The translations under genes were made by a program, and so were the position numbers. DNA of 62,194 nt. It comes from Desulfosporosinus sp. (lineage in GTDB: Bacteria; Bacillota; Desulfitobacteriia; Desulfitobacteriales; Desulfitobacteriaceae). The stretch is from contig JAIMKP010000016.1 of assembly GCA_020692355.1 (NCBI GenBank), positions 1-62,194 of the forward strand, in the 5' to 3' direction. Below, in pieces: positions 10,701 to 17,948 of this stretch (positions are counted from its first letter, which is position 1; each line of letters begins with the position of its first letter). The notes below the pieces were generated by a model. That model worked only from the letters and a program-made list of their open reading frames with translations, was not told the origin of the DNA and did not search any database.

Positions 10701-11270
10701 ATCCTCGTTCTCGATACCGAGGTTTACTCCAACACCGGCGGACAGTCTTCCAAGGCCACGCCCACGGCAGCGATTGCCAAGTTCGCGGCAGCCGGCAAGA
10801 AAGTGCGGAAGAAGGATCTCGGCATGATTGCGATGAGCTATGGTTATGTCTATGTGGCTCAAGTCTCCCTTGGCGCCAACATGAACCAAACCCTCAAGGC
10901 CATCGCCGAAGCAGAAGCTTATAAAGGACCATCCCTGATCATCGCCTATGCCCCCTGCATCAACCACGGCATCAAAGTCGGCATGGCCAAGAGCGTCACC
11001 GAAGGCAAACGTGCGGTGGAGTCCGGTTATTGGCATCTCTACCGTTTTAACCCGACGCTGAAAGACGAAGGCAAGAATCCGTTTACCCTGGATTCCAAAG
11101 AACCTACCGCCTCCTTCAAAGACTTCATCCTCGGCGAGATTCGCTACTCATCGTTAGCGACCGTCTTCCCTGAAGTGGCCGACGAGATGTTCGATGCGGC
11201 CGCGAAGAACGCCAAAGAACGGCTTGACTCGTACAAGCGCCTGACGGAGATGAAGTTCGAGCAAGCGTAG
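7731..11270 (+). CDS. nifJ: Pyruvate:ferredoxin (flavodoxin) oxidoreductase, copy 1
   Basis: A 1,179-residue single-chain pyruvate:ferredoxin oxidoreductase, which converts pyruvate plus CoA to acetyl-CoA, CO2 and reduced ferredoxin in the cytoplasm. The domain order is typical: pyrimidine-binding TPP half with TIFPITPSSPMAE, transketolase-C-like domain, gamma domain (GTISCKFWGLGSDGTVGANK), an 8Fe-ferredoxin insert (CIQCTQCSYVCP and CTGCGNCAEVCP), and the TPP pyrophosphate half (CPGCGE, GGDGWAYDIGYGG). The ATG at 7731 is preferred to the TTG at 7725 because AGGAGG is eight bases upstream. It is a close paralogue of the gene at 12641 and probably the main pyruvate-oxidising enzyme of lactate or pyruvate catabolism. 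Confidence 0.95.
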   Translation: MARKMKTMDGNQAAAHASYAFTEVATIFPITPSSPMAEFVDEWAAHGRKNLFGQTVKVVEMQSEGGAAGAMHGSLQAGALTTTYTASQGLLLMIPNMYKIAGELLPGVFHVSARALATHALSIFGDHQDVMATRQTGFVLLSSASVQEAMDLGYIAHLSALKTRMPFLHFFDGFRTSHEVQKIEVVEAEEIAGLVDWEAIDAFRQRALNPEHPVLRGTAQNPDIYFQGREASNRFYDAVPDVVESYMQAYKKLTGREYHPFDYYGAPDAEHVIIAMGSVCDATEEVVDRLLAQGEKVGVVKVHLYRPFSAKYFFDVLPKTVQKIAVLDRTKEPGSLGEPLYLDVVNLFYNQAAKPVIVGGRYGLGSKDTTPAQIFAVFANLKQDQPQNDFTIGIIDDVTNKSLALKAAFDTTPTGTISCKFWGLGSDGTVGANKSAIKIIGDNTDMYAQGYFEYDSKKSGGITISHLRFGKKKIKSSYLVFDADYVACHNKSFVGKYDLVAGLKRDGAFVLNCNWTPEELEQNLPASMKRYIAANNIKFYIIDAVSIAQQIGLGGRINMIMQAAFFKLANVVPVEDAVQYLKDSIVKTYGKKGQNIIDMNWKAVDAGIEALVKVDVPASWAGAVEEAAATAEQELPAFIRDIHSKMERHEGDTLPVSAFAGMEDGTFPMGTTAFEKRGVSVMVPEWNVEKCIQCTQCSYVCPHAAIRPILLNEEEQAKAPATFATKKPIGKVLEGMQFRIQVSSLDCTGCGNCAEVCPAPGKALVMKPADELREREAANWEFAMTVSEKHNIMDPKTLKGSQFNKPLLEFNGACPGCGETAYVKLLTQVFGDHMMIANATGCSSIWGGSAPSIPYTVNAKGQGPSWANSLFEDNAEFGYGMYLGAKQVRAKLVDLMKEALTRGVSVATQDAFQEWLDNVDEAEGSKVASVKVLAAIAAENKPQDPIFKQILDKKDNLVKKTQWIVGGDGWAYDIGYGGLDHVLASGDDVNILVLDTEVYSNTGGQSSKATPTAAIAKFAAAGKKVRKKDLGMIAMSYGYVYVAQVSLGANMNQTLKAIAEAEAYKGPSLIIAYAPCINHGIKVGMAKSVTEGKRAVESGYWHLYRFNPTLKDEGKNPFTLDSKEPTASFKDFILGEIRYSSLATVFPEVADEMFDAAAKNAKERLDSYKRLTEMKFEQA

Positions 11271-11309
11271 GTATGCGAGCGTAGAGTCTGTGAGGTTTCG
11301 TAAACACGT

Positions 11310-11341
11310 TTAGGGCATCCATCATATGATGGATGCCCTAA
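11310..11341 (+). terminator. Palindromic terminator after nifJ copy 1
   Basis: A 16-bp perfect palindrome whose arms are TTAGGGCATCCATCAT and its complement, 40 bp after nifJ. The T run is short. The same 13-bp arm recurs at 12456-12486 in front of nifJ copy 2. Confidence 0.65.
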
Positions 11342-11414
11342 GTTATTATATTGAAAAGATGATGCCAGCTTATGATCGGCTGTAGAAAGCATTGGAGGTT
11401 TGAGTGTGAAATGG

Positions 11415-11783
11415 TTATTTTCCGGTGTGCCGAGGTTGCATTGGTGATTGGTAAACACCGAGGTAATCCATCAGCGCAGCTTGAAACACCTTAGAATAAT
11501 TCACGCCTTGAGCCTCTGCTAGTTCCTTTAACCATGCCGGTATAGTCAGGTTTATCTTCACGGCCCTATTATCCAACTCATTCCTTACAAGGTCTGGGAA
11601 AACGGTCACAGGGGATACCATAAATCCTACAGCTGTTTCAGGATCAATTTGTGGCGATTTGGATGGAGCGGGTATTTCGTCTCCGTCCTTTTCCATTTCG
11701 TATACATGCAGTCCTAATGCCTCGGCAGCCTGTCTTTGTGCATTTTCAAAATCAACCAACGAGGCCATACTCTTCTTCACCAT
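11415..11783 (-). pseudogene. HicB-family antitoxin remnant without its toxin
   Basis: A 122-residue reading frame whose second half is a recognisable HicB C-terminus: AVKINLTIPAWLKELAEAQG followed by NYSKVFQAALMDYLG is the ribbon-helix-helix DNA-binding part. The middle (EALGLHVYEMEKDGDEIPAPS) matches the end of the HicB pseudo-RNase-H domain, but the usual N-terminal beta strands with GYWVxFPDLPG are missing. No HicA toxin with a dsRBD-like fold is found beside it on either strand. The likely reading is a decayed or truncated toxin-antitoxin unit; a solitary repressor is the alternative. Confidence 0.6.
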
Positions 11784-11888
11784 TCAGTCGATCTTAATTA
11801 GCATTTTGGTGAATAAACAGCTACATGAAAGAATATTCATTCTTCCAGCTTAACGAGCCCGATCAGGTCGAATTGATCCAATAGTGAG

Positions 11889-12116
11889 ACTCCCACTTCT
11901 ACAAGTGGGAGTGGTACCTCGTACTTTGCTTCGGTGACGATAGTCTCCAGTGGAGAGTATCGCCGAGCCGCCTTTCCCAATAGAAACACTTAGCGGCGAC
12001 GGAGGTAGACTCCATCCTTCAGCGCGATAGCGTTCGTTAAAGGCTAAGCGCTTTCGGCGAAAGTGTCCACTGGACACTTTCGTCACCGAAGTCTCGATGT
12101 TCAACTTTAGTTGAAC
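11889..12116. repeat. Cluster of nested palindromes, possible mobile-element remnant
   Basis: About 230 bp packed with perfect inverted repeats: ACTCCCACTT/AAGTGGGAGT (11889-11912), CGATAGTCTCC/GGAGAGTATCG (11938-11962, one mismatch), CGAAAGTGTCCA/TGGACACTTTCG (12058-12082) and GTTCAACT/AGTTGAAC (12099-12116). An outer 12-bp pair CTTCGGTGACGA (11929-11940) and TCGTCACCGAAG (12080-12091) encloses two of them, giving a multi-branched fold. Subterminal hairpins of this kind occur at IS200/IS605-type ends, but no transposase or TnpB is present. Confidence 0.6.
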
Positions 12117-12195
12117 GAGTTCACTCATAAGAGAGGAAAAGGAACTTAAGGGTAAAAAGCTTGTAGAAACAGATTCCGAAGTAACTGTTAAAGAA

Positions 12196-12450
12196 GTGAA
12201 GAAAGGTAATCTTTCTATTGGTGATGAAATAATAATTAAGCAAGATGGTGGAGAAATCAATGGTAAAAAACAAGTATGGGAAAATACAACGTATCTCCAG
12301 CCGGGTAAAACATATTTATTGAATCTGATAAAATTACAAAACGACAAATATGCAGCATTTAATCCAACAGATGGAGTATTACAAATAGATAAAGGAAAAG
12401 TAAAATTTAAAGATAAAGAATATGATGTTAATAGCTTGATTATCCTATAA
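12196..12450 (+). pseudogene. C-terminal fragment of a secreted-type hypothetical protein
   Basis: An 84-codon AT-rich frame starting at an internal GTG. The product is a beta-rich domain (SIGDEIIIKQDGGEINGKK, then LQPGKTYLLNLIKL) resembling the C-terminal part of small secreted or lipoprotein-like Firmicute proteins. No ribosome site, signal peptide or upstream in-frame start is visible; the similarity seems to run leftward into the palindrome cluster and stop there. Base composition is clearly more AT-rich than the flanking nifJ genes, which suggests acquired DNA. I read it as the broken 3' end of a gene interrupted by the element at 11889-12116. Confidence 0.45.
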
Positions 12451-12455
12451 CACCT

Positions 12456-12486
12456 TTAGGGCATCCATTCTAGATGGATGCCCTAA
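12456..12486 (+). terminator. Hairpin sharing its stem with the nifJ-1 terminator
   Basis: TTAGGGCATCCAT (12456-12468) and ATGGATGCCCTAA (12474-12486) around a TCTAG loop. The 13-bp arms are identical to those at 11310-11341, so the accessory patch between the nifJ genes is bracketed by copies of one hairpin. Confidence 0.6.
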
Positions 12487-12640
12487 TTTGTTGACGAAGC
12501 AAGCCATGTTTTTCTTAAATATGGACATAATAACCATAATTTCGTAATTCTGAGTTTGTTTTCCCTCTGACACGCATCTTCGCTTGACGTGTGTAATTGG
12601 GATCCGGGCTTGATTCTAATTCTAAAGGAGGATTGTTTCA

Positions 12641-15600
12641 GTGGCGAAGAAAATGAAAACAATGGATGGAAACCAGGCTGCCGCAATGGCGTCCTATGCC
12701 CTGACCGAAGTGGCCACTATTTTCCCGATCACCCCTTCTTCCCCGATGGCAGAAAGCGTGGATGAATGGGCGGTCCATGACAAACGGAACCTGTTCGGGC
12801 AGCCGGTTAAAGTGGTTGAGATGCAGTCCGAAGCCGGTGCAGCCGGAGCGGATCACGGATCCCTGCAGGCGGGGGCTTTAACCACAACCTATACCGCCTC
12901 GCAGGGACTTCTCTTGATGATCCCCAACATGTATAAAATCGCGGGCGAACTCCTGCCTGCGGTTTTCCACGTGACGGCCCGGGCTTTGGCGACCCATGCC
13001 CTCTCCATATTTGGGGATCATCAGGATGTCATGGCCTGCCGCCAAACGGGGTTCGCCTTGCTTTCTTCCGCTAATGTGCAGGAAGCACACGATCTGGCCT
13101 ATGTGGCGCATCTGTGTGCGATCAAGGGGCGGGTGCCGTTCCTTCATTTTTTCGACGGGTTCCGAACATCCCATGAGATTCAGAAAATAGAAGTTATCGA
13201 TGCTGAGGACATTAAGCCTCTCGTCGATTACCAAGCCATTCAAGATTTTCGCAAGCGGGCGTTAAGCCCGGAACATCCCGTGTTACGCGGGACGGCGCAA
13301 AATCCGGACATCTATTTTCAAGGCCGGGAGGCTTCGAATCCCTTCTATGAAGCGGTTCCCGACATCGTTGAGAACTATATGCAAGAACTGAAAAAGATTA
13401 CGGGGCGTGAGTATCATCCGTTTGTTTACTATGGTGCGCCTGATGCAGACCGGATACTTATCGCCATGGGTTCCGTATGTGAAGCCGCGGAAGAAGTCGT
13501 GGATTATCTGCGTGCTCAGGGTGAAAAAGTAGGGGTTTTAAAAGTCCATCTTTATCGGCCGTTTTCCGCGAAATATTTCTTCAAGGTTCTCCCTCAAACC
13601 GTCCAGAAGATCGCCGTGCTTGATCGGACGAAGGAACCGGGGGCCTTAGGGGAGCCAATGTATTTGGACATTGTCGAAAGTCTCTATGCTCAGCCGACGA
13701 AACCCCTGATCGTGGGTGGGCGTTATGGACTGGGTTCCAAAGATGTTACCCCTTCTCAGATTTTGGCCGTGTATAAAAATCTACAGCAGACCCAACCCAA
13801 AAATCATTTTACGATCGGAATTGTGGATGATGTCACCCAGACCTCTTTACCGGAGGAAGGACCGATTGAAACGACAGCGGAGGGAACTATCAGCTGCAAG
13901 TTCTGGGGCCTAGGATCGGATGGTACGGTCGGCGCCAACAAGTCCGCGATCAAGATCATTGGCGACAACACGGATCTGTATGCCCAAGGCTATTTTGAAT
14001 ATGATTCGAAGAAATCCGGCGGTACGACGATCTCCCACCTGCGATTTGGCCCGAAAAAGATTAAATCAACCTATCTCGTGTTCAGTGCCGACTACATCGC
14101 CTGCCACAATAAGTCATTTCTCTATCATTATGATCTCTTGAAAGGCCTAAAAAAGAACGGGATTTTCGTCCTCAACAGTCCCTGGACTCAGGACGAGCTA
14201 GATGAACATATCCCCGCATCCATTATGCGCTATATTGCTAAGAACAATATCCAGTTTTATATCATTGACGCCATTGCCATTGCCCAGAAGATTGGCCTTG
14301 GGGGGCGGATCAACATGATTATGCAGTCAGCCTTCTTTAAGCTCTCCAAGGTTATTCCCATTGACGAGGCGATGAAATATTTGAAGGATTCGATTGTCAA
14401 GACCTATGGGAAGAAAGGGCAAACGATCGTTGATATGAACTGGGCTGCGGTAGACCAAGGGAGCGAGGGCTTGGTTAAGGTTAATGTCCCGGCAACTTGG
14501 GCGAGCGCCAGTGATGAGGTCGCTGAAGGGAACGTTAACGGTAATAAAGCTGAACCGGCCTTTGTGAAGGAGGTTCAGCGTCGTATGGCCCGCCAGGAGG
14601 GGGATGAACTCCCAGTCAGCACCTTCAAAGGAATGGAAGACGGCACTTTCCCGCTGGGAACTTCGAAGTATGAAAAACGGGGCATTGCGGTGATGGTTCC
14701 GGAGTGGCAAATCGACAAGTGTATCCAGTGTAATCAGTGTTCCTATATCTGCCCTCATGCGACGATTCGTCCGTTTCTCTTGGATGATGAAGAGGCGAGA
14801 AGGGCTCCGGATACCTTTAAAACGAAGAAACCCGTTGGCAAGGCTTTGGAAGGGCTGCATTTTCGGATTCAAGTCAGTCCGCTCGACTGCACAGGTTGTA
14901 GCAACTGCGCCGAGATCTGTCCGGCCCCTGGCAAAGCCCTGATCATGAAGGATGCCGGGCACGCGATCGAGATGGAGAGCGAAAACTGGGATTTCGCCAT
15001 GACCGTCCGTGAAAAACAGAATCTCCTGGATCGGAAGACTTTAAAGGGGAGCCAGTTTGCTCGTCCGCTGCTGGAGTTCAATGGGGCCTGTCCAGGTTGT
15101 GGCGAAACCCCTTATGTCAAACTCCTAACCCAGCTTTTCGGGGATCGGATGATGATCGCCAATGCGACAGGCTGTTCGTCCATCTGGGGTGCCAGCGCGC
15201 CCTCTATTCCTTACACGACCAACGCCGACGGACGAGGACCGGCTTGGGCCAATTCGCTTTTTGAAGACAATGCCGAATTTGGCTATGGGATGTTCTTGGG
15301 GGCCCGTCAGATCCGTGAGAAGTTAGCGGATTTGCTGCGCCAGGCCATGCAGTCCAACGTTAAGGAGGAGACCAAAACGGCGCTGAGGCAGTGGCTCGAT
15401 CACTTCAATGAAGGAGAAGCGTCACGGGCCTATTCGGAGCAAGTGCTCGCCGCTATCCAAGCGGAAAATAAAGCCAACGATCCGATTTTCCAGGAGATCC
15501 TGGAGAAGAAGGATTATCTGGTCAAGCGGTCCAACTGGATTATCGGCGGGGATGGCTGGGCCTATGATATTGGCTATGGCGGCTTGGATCATGTCATCGC

Positions 15601-16189
15601 TATGGGGGACGACGTCAACATCCTGGTTCTTGATACCGAGGTTTACTCAAATACCGGCGGCCAGTCCTCGAAAGCAACGCAGACGGCGGCCATTGCTAAG
15701 TTTGCAGCCGGCGGCAAGAAGATTCGCAAAAAGGATCTCGGTCTTATCGCCATGAGCTATGGCTACGTTTATGTGGCCCAAATCGCTATGGGTGCCAACA
15801 TGAACCAGACGCTTAAAGCGATTGCCGAAGCGGAAGCCTACCACGGCCCCTCCCTCATCATTGCTTACGCCGCCTGCATTAACCATGGAATCAAAGCGGG
15901 AATGGCGACTTCCATCCTCGAAGGGAAAAAAGCGGTTGATGCTGGATACTGGCATCTCTACCGCCATCAACCGCTGCTCAAGGAACAGGGCAAGAATCCC
16001 CTTATCCTTGATTCCAAGAAGCCCACGGCTTCGTTTAAAGATTTTATTTTGGGAGAAATTCGCTATTCCTCGTTGGCCACGGTCTTTCCCGAGAAAGCCG
16101 ACGAGATGTTTAAGGTCGCGGAGCACCATGCGCAAGAACGCTATGACACCTATCAGCGTTTAGCTGGGATGAAGTATCCGAACGATTAG
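12641..16189 (+). CDS. nifJ: Pyruvate:ferredoxin (flavodoxin) oxidoreductase, copy 2
   Basis: A 1,182-residue paralogue of the gene at 7731 with the same domains: TIFPITPSSPMAE, GTISCKFWGLGSDG, two ferredoxin-type clusters (CIQCNQCSYICP, CTGCSNCAEICP), CPGCGE and GGDGWAYDIGYGG. It starts with GTG at 12641, nine bases after AAGGAGG. The two copies are very similar overall but differ in the linker after the gamma domain (about residues 620-640), so the duplication is old enough to have diverged. Which 2-oxoacid each prefers cannot be read from sequence; all cofactor motifs are intact. A CCCCTT-GCAG-AAGGGG hairpin follows at 16221-16236. Confidence 0.95.
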   Translation: MAKKMKTMDGNQAAAMASYALTEVATIFPITPSSPMAESVDEWAVHDKRNLFGQPVKVVEMQSEAGAAGADHGSLQAGALTTTYTASQGLLLMIPNMYKIAGELLPAVFHVTARALATHALSIFGDHQDVMACRQTGFALLSSANVQEAHDLAYVAHLCAIKGRVPFLHFFDGFRTSHEIQKIEVIDAEDIKPLVDYQAIQDFRKRALSPEHPVLRGTAQNPDIYFQGREASNPFYEAVPDIVENYMQELKKITGREYHPFVYYGAPDADRILIAMGSVCEAAEEVVDYLRAQGEKVGVLKVHLYRPFSAKYFFKVLPQTVQKIAVLDRTKEPGALGEPMYLDIVESLYAQPTKPLIVGGRYGLGSKDVTPSQILAVYKNLQQTQPKNHFTIGIVDDVTQTSLPEEGPIETTAEGTISCKFWGLGSDGTVGANKSAIKIIGDNTDLYAQGYFEYDSKKSGGTTISHLRFGPKKIKSTYLVFSADYIACHNKSFLYHYDLLKGLKKNGIFVLNSPWTQDELDEHIPASIMRYIAKNNIQFYIIDAIAIAQKIGLGGRINMIMQSAFFKLSKVIPIDEAMKYLKDSIVKTYGKKGQTIVDMNWAAVDQGSEGLVKVNVPATWASASDEVAEGNVNGNKAEPAFVKEVQRRMARQEGDELPVSTFKGMEDGTFPLGTSKYEKRGIAVMVPEWQIDKCIQCNQCSYICPHATIRPFLLDDEEARRAPDTFKTKKPVGKALEGLHFRIQVSPLDCTGCSNCAEICPAPGKALIMKDAGHAIEMESENWDFAMTVREKQNLLDRKTLKGSQFARPLLEFNGACPGCGETPYVKLLTQLFGDRMMIANATGCSSIWGASAPSIPYTTNADGRGPAWANSLFEDNAEFGYGMFLGARQIREKLADLLRQAMQSNVKEETKTALRQWLDHFNEGEASRAYSEQVLAAIQAENKANDPIFQEILEKKDYLVKRSNWIIGGDGWAYDIGYGGLDHVIAMGDDVNILVLDTEVYSNTGGQSSKATQTAAIAKFAAGGKKIRKKDLGLIAMSYGYVYVAQIAMGANMNQTLKAIAEAEAYHGPSLIIAYAACINHGIKAGMATSILEGKKAVDAGYWHLYRHQPLLKEQGKNPLILDSKKPTASFKDFILGEIRYSSLATVFPEKADEMFKVAEHHAQERYDTYQRLAGMKYPND

Positions 16190-16224
16190 AGTGTGCTGAT
16201 TTCAATCAACACACTTCATACCCC

Positions 16225-16253
16225 TTGCAGAAGGGGGGCTGATCGTTTATACT
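16225..16253 (+). promoter_or_regulatory. Promoter of the riboswitch-bza operon
   Basis: TTGCAG at 16225-16230, a 17-bp spacer and TATACT at 16248-16253 stand just upstream of the cobalamin aptamer. The -35 overlaps the small hairpin that may end the nifJ transcript. Confidence 0.6.
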
Positions 16254-16269
16254 AAGGGCAGAAAACTTA

Positions 16270-16428
16270 AGACTACAGGTGCCTCTGCACGAGGAGAATA
16301 GGGAAGTCGGTGGAAGTCCGGCGCGGTCCCGCCACTGTAAACGGGGAGCAAGAAGGTGAACCACGGAAGTATTTCCGGAAGGTGCTTCAAATGCATGGAT
16401 CCGTAAGCCAGGAGACCTGCCTGTAGTT
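16270..16428 (+). promoter_or_regulatory. Cobalamin riboswitch (B12 aptamer)
   Basis: All landmarks of the adenosylcobalamin-class aptamer are present in order: GGTGCC, GAATAGGGAAG, a GCGCGGTCCCGCCACTGTAA-type core around 16321-16340, CGGGGAGC, and the B12 box GTAAGCCAGGAGACCTGCC at 16403-16421. The P1 stem forms between ACTACAGG near 16272 and CCTGTAGT near 16420. It lies about 50 nt before a strong terminator, so cobalamin is expected to stop transcription of the two downstream thiC-like genes. Confidence 0.95.
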
Positions 16429-16475
16429 TGCCTGCCTTGTCGACGAACCAAGAGTAGGGTGGACTAGGATGATGG

Positions 16476-16513
16476 AAAAGTCCTTAATCACTGAGTGATT
16501 AGGGACTTTTTTT
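16476..16513 (+). terminator. Riboswitch-controlled intrinsic terminator
   Basis: AAAAGTCCTTAATCAC pairs with GTGATTAGGGACTTTT followed by a T run. Its place between the aptamer and the first gene makes it the expression platform. Confidence 0.9.
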
Positions 16514-16589
16514 GCATTTTTAACCCAGCCTTGTTGTTCTTGTGGTTGTGCCGACGGTCGGATAAAAAAAGCGAAAAGGAGTGCAAGGC

Positions 16590-17876
16590 ATGTCAATCAT
16601 GGAGTTGGCTAAGGGTGGCCACGAGATCCCTATCTTTCGTTCGATCGCCCAAACGGAACATATCGACACCCAACTGTTGATGGAGCGGGTAGCAAACGGG
16701 CAGATAGTCATTCCGTACAACGTCCAACACCAGCCCCAAAAGGCCCATGGGTTTGGGTTGGGTTTAAGCACAAAGGTGAGCGCTAGTGTGGGCTTGGCAA
16801 GTGATGGGGACTCTCTGGCTGAGGAATTAGCTAAGGTCAGTGAGGCGGTGCGGGCTGGTACGCATGCTGTGATGGATTTGAGTACGGGCGGAAACATGGA
16901 TGAAGCGCGCCAAGCCATTTTGCAAAGCGTTTCCTTACCGGTTGGGACGCTACCAGTGTATCAGGCTTTCGCGGAAGCCGTTCGCACCAAGGGCTCAGCT
17001 TTAGCCCTAGATCCGGAGGACTTTTTCCGGATTATGGAGCGTCAAGCGGCTGACGGTGTGGACTTTATGGGACTGCACTGTGCCCTGCATTCAGGGTTAT
17101 TGGAAACCGCCAAGCAAGACCGGAGGGTGCTCAACCTAGTCAGCCGGGGGGGAGCCCTGCTGATGGGCTGGATGCTTTACCATGGGAAAGAAAACTTTTT
17201 GTATACCGGATTCGAGCGAATTCTGGAAATTGCTCGCAAATACGAGGTCACATTGAGTCTGGCTGATTCCATGCGACCTGGAGCAGGTGCAGATTCCTTG
17301 TGCCGTTCGCAAGTTGAAGAGCTGGTCATTTTGGGCGAATTGGTTCAACGCAGTCGCGAGGCCGGCGTACAGATTATGGTCAAGGGGCCGGGTCATGTCC
17401 CCCCGCAGCAAATTTCGGCGACGATACAACTAGAAAAACAAATGTGCCAGGGTGCCCCATATTTTGTATTTGGACCGGTATCCACTGACGTGGCACCGGG
17501 CTATGACGACATCACGGCCGCCATTGGCGGAGCCATGGCCGGTGCAGCGGGAGCAGATTTGATTTGTTATGTGACACCGGCAGAGCATTTGGGCCTGCCT
17601 AATGCAGAGGATGTTTACCGTGGAGTCATGGCCGCGCGGATTGCAGCCCATGTGGCTGACCTAGCCAAAGGATACCCGTTTTCCGATGCGTGGGATTTGC
17701 AGATGAGCCAAGCCCGGCGCGAACAGAACTTAGAGCTTCAGAGAAGCTTAGCACTGGATCCACACAAGCTCAGGGACATGCGGAAAAGCCAGGAGCCTTT
17801 TTGCCAGAAGTGTCGGAATGGGTGTGCTATGACCATTGCCGGGGAATATTTTGGGGAACTGCCCTGGGAGTGCTGA
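16590..17876 (+). CDS. bzaA: ThiC-like 5-hydroxybenzimidazole synthase component BzaA
   Basis: A 428-residue member of the ThiC radical-SAM family. ThiC proper turns aminoimidazole ribotide into HMP-P for thiamine; the paralogues BzaA, BzaB and BzaF turn the same substrate into 5-hydroxybenzimidazole, a B12 lower ligand, in anaerobes. The bza reading rests on context: a cobalamin, not a TPP, riboswitch precedes it, and two thiC-like genes lie in tandem. Family motifs include MDLSTGG, GVDFMGLH, GPGHVP and ICYVTPAEHLGLP. The C-terminal cluster motif is CQKCRNGC, CX2CX3C, one residue shorter than the CX2CX4C of typical ThiC. ATG at 16590 is chosen because AAGGAG ends eight bases before it. Confidence 0.8.
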   Translation: MSIMELAKGGHEIPIFRSIAQTEHIDTQLLMERVANGQIVIPYNVQHQPQKAHGFGLGLSTKVSASVGLASDGDSLAEELAKVSEAVRAGTHAVMDLSTGGNMDEARQAILQSVSLPVGTLPVYQAFAEAVRTKGSALALDPEDFFRIMERQAADGVDFMGLHCALHSGLLETAKQDRRVLNLVSRGGALLMGWMLYHGKENFLYTGFERILEIARKYEVTLSLADSMRPGAGADSLCRSQVEELVILGELVQRSREAGVQIMVKGPGHVPPQQISATIQLEKQMCQGAPYFVFGPVSTDVAPGYDDITAAIGGAMAGAAGADLICYVTPAEHLGLPNAEDVYRGVMAARIAAHVADLAKGYPFSDAWDLQMSQARREQNLELQRSLALDPHKLRDMRKSQEPFCQKCRNGCAMTIAGEYFGELPWEC

Positions 17877-17948
17877 AGAAAGCGGAAAAAGAAATTGGGC
17901 AAGTATCAAAGGGTTAAAAAATATTAAATATTAATGGAGGGGATACGA

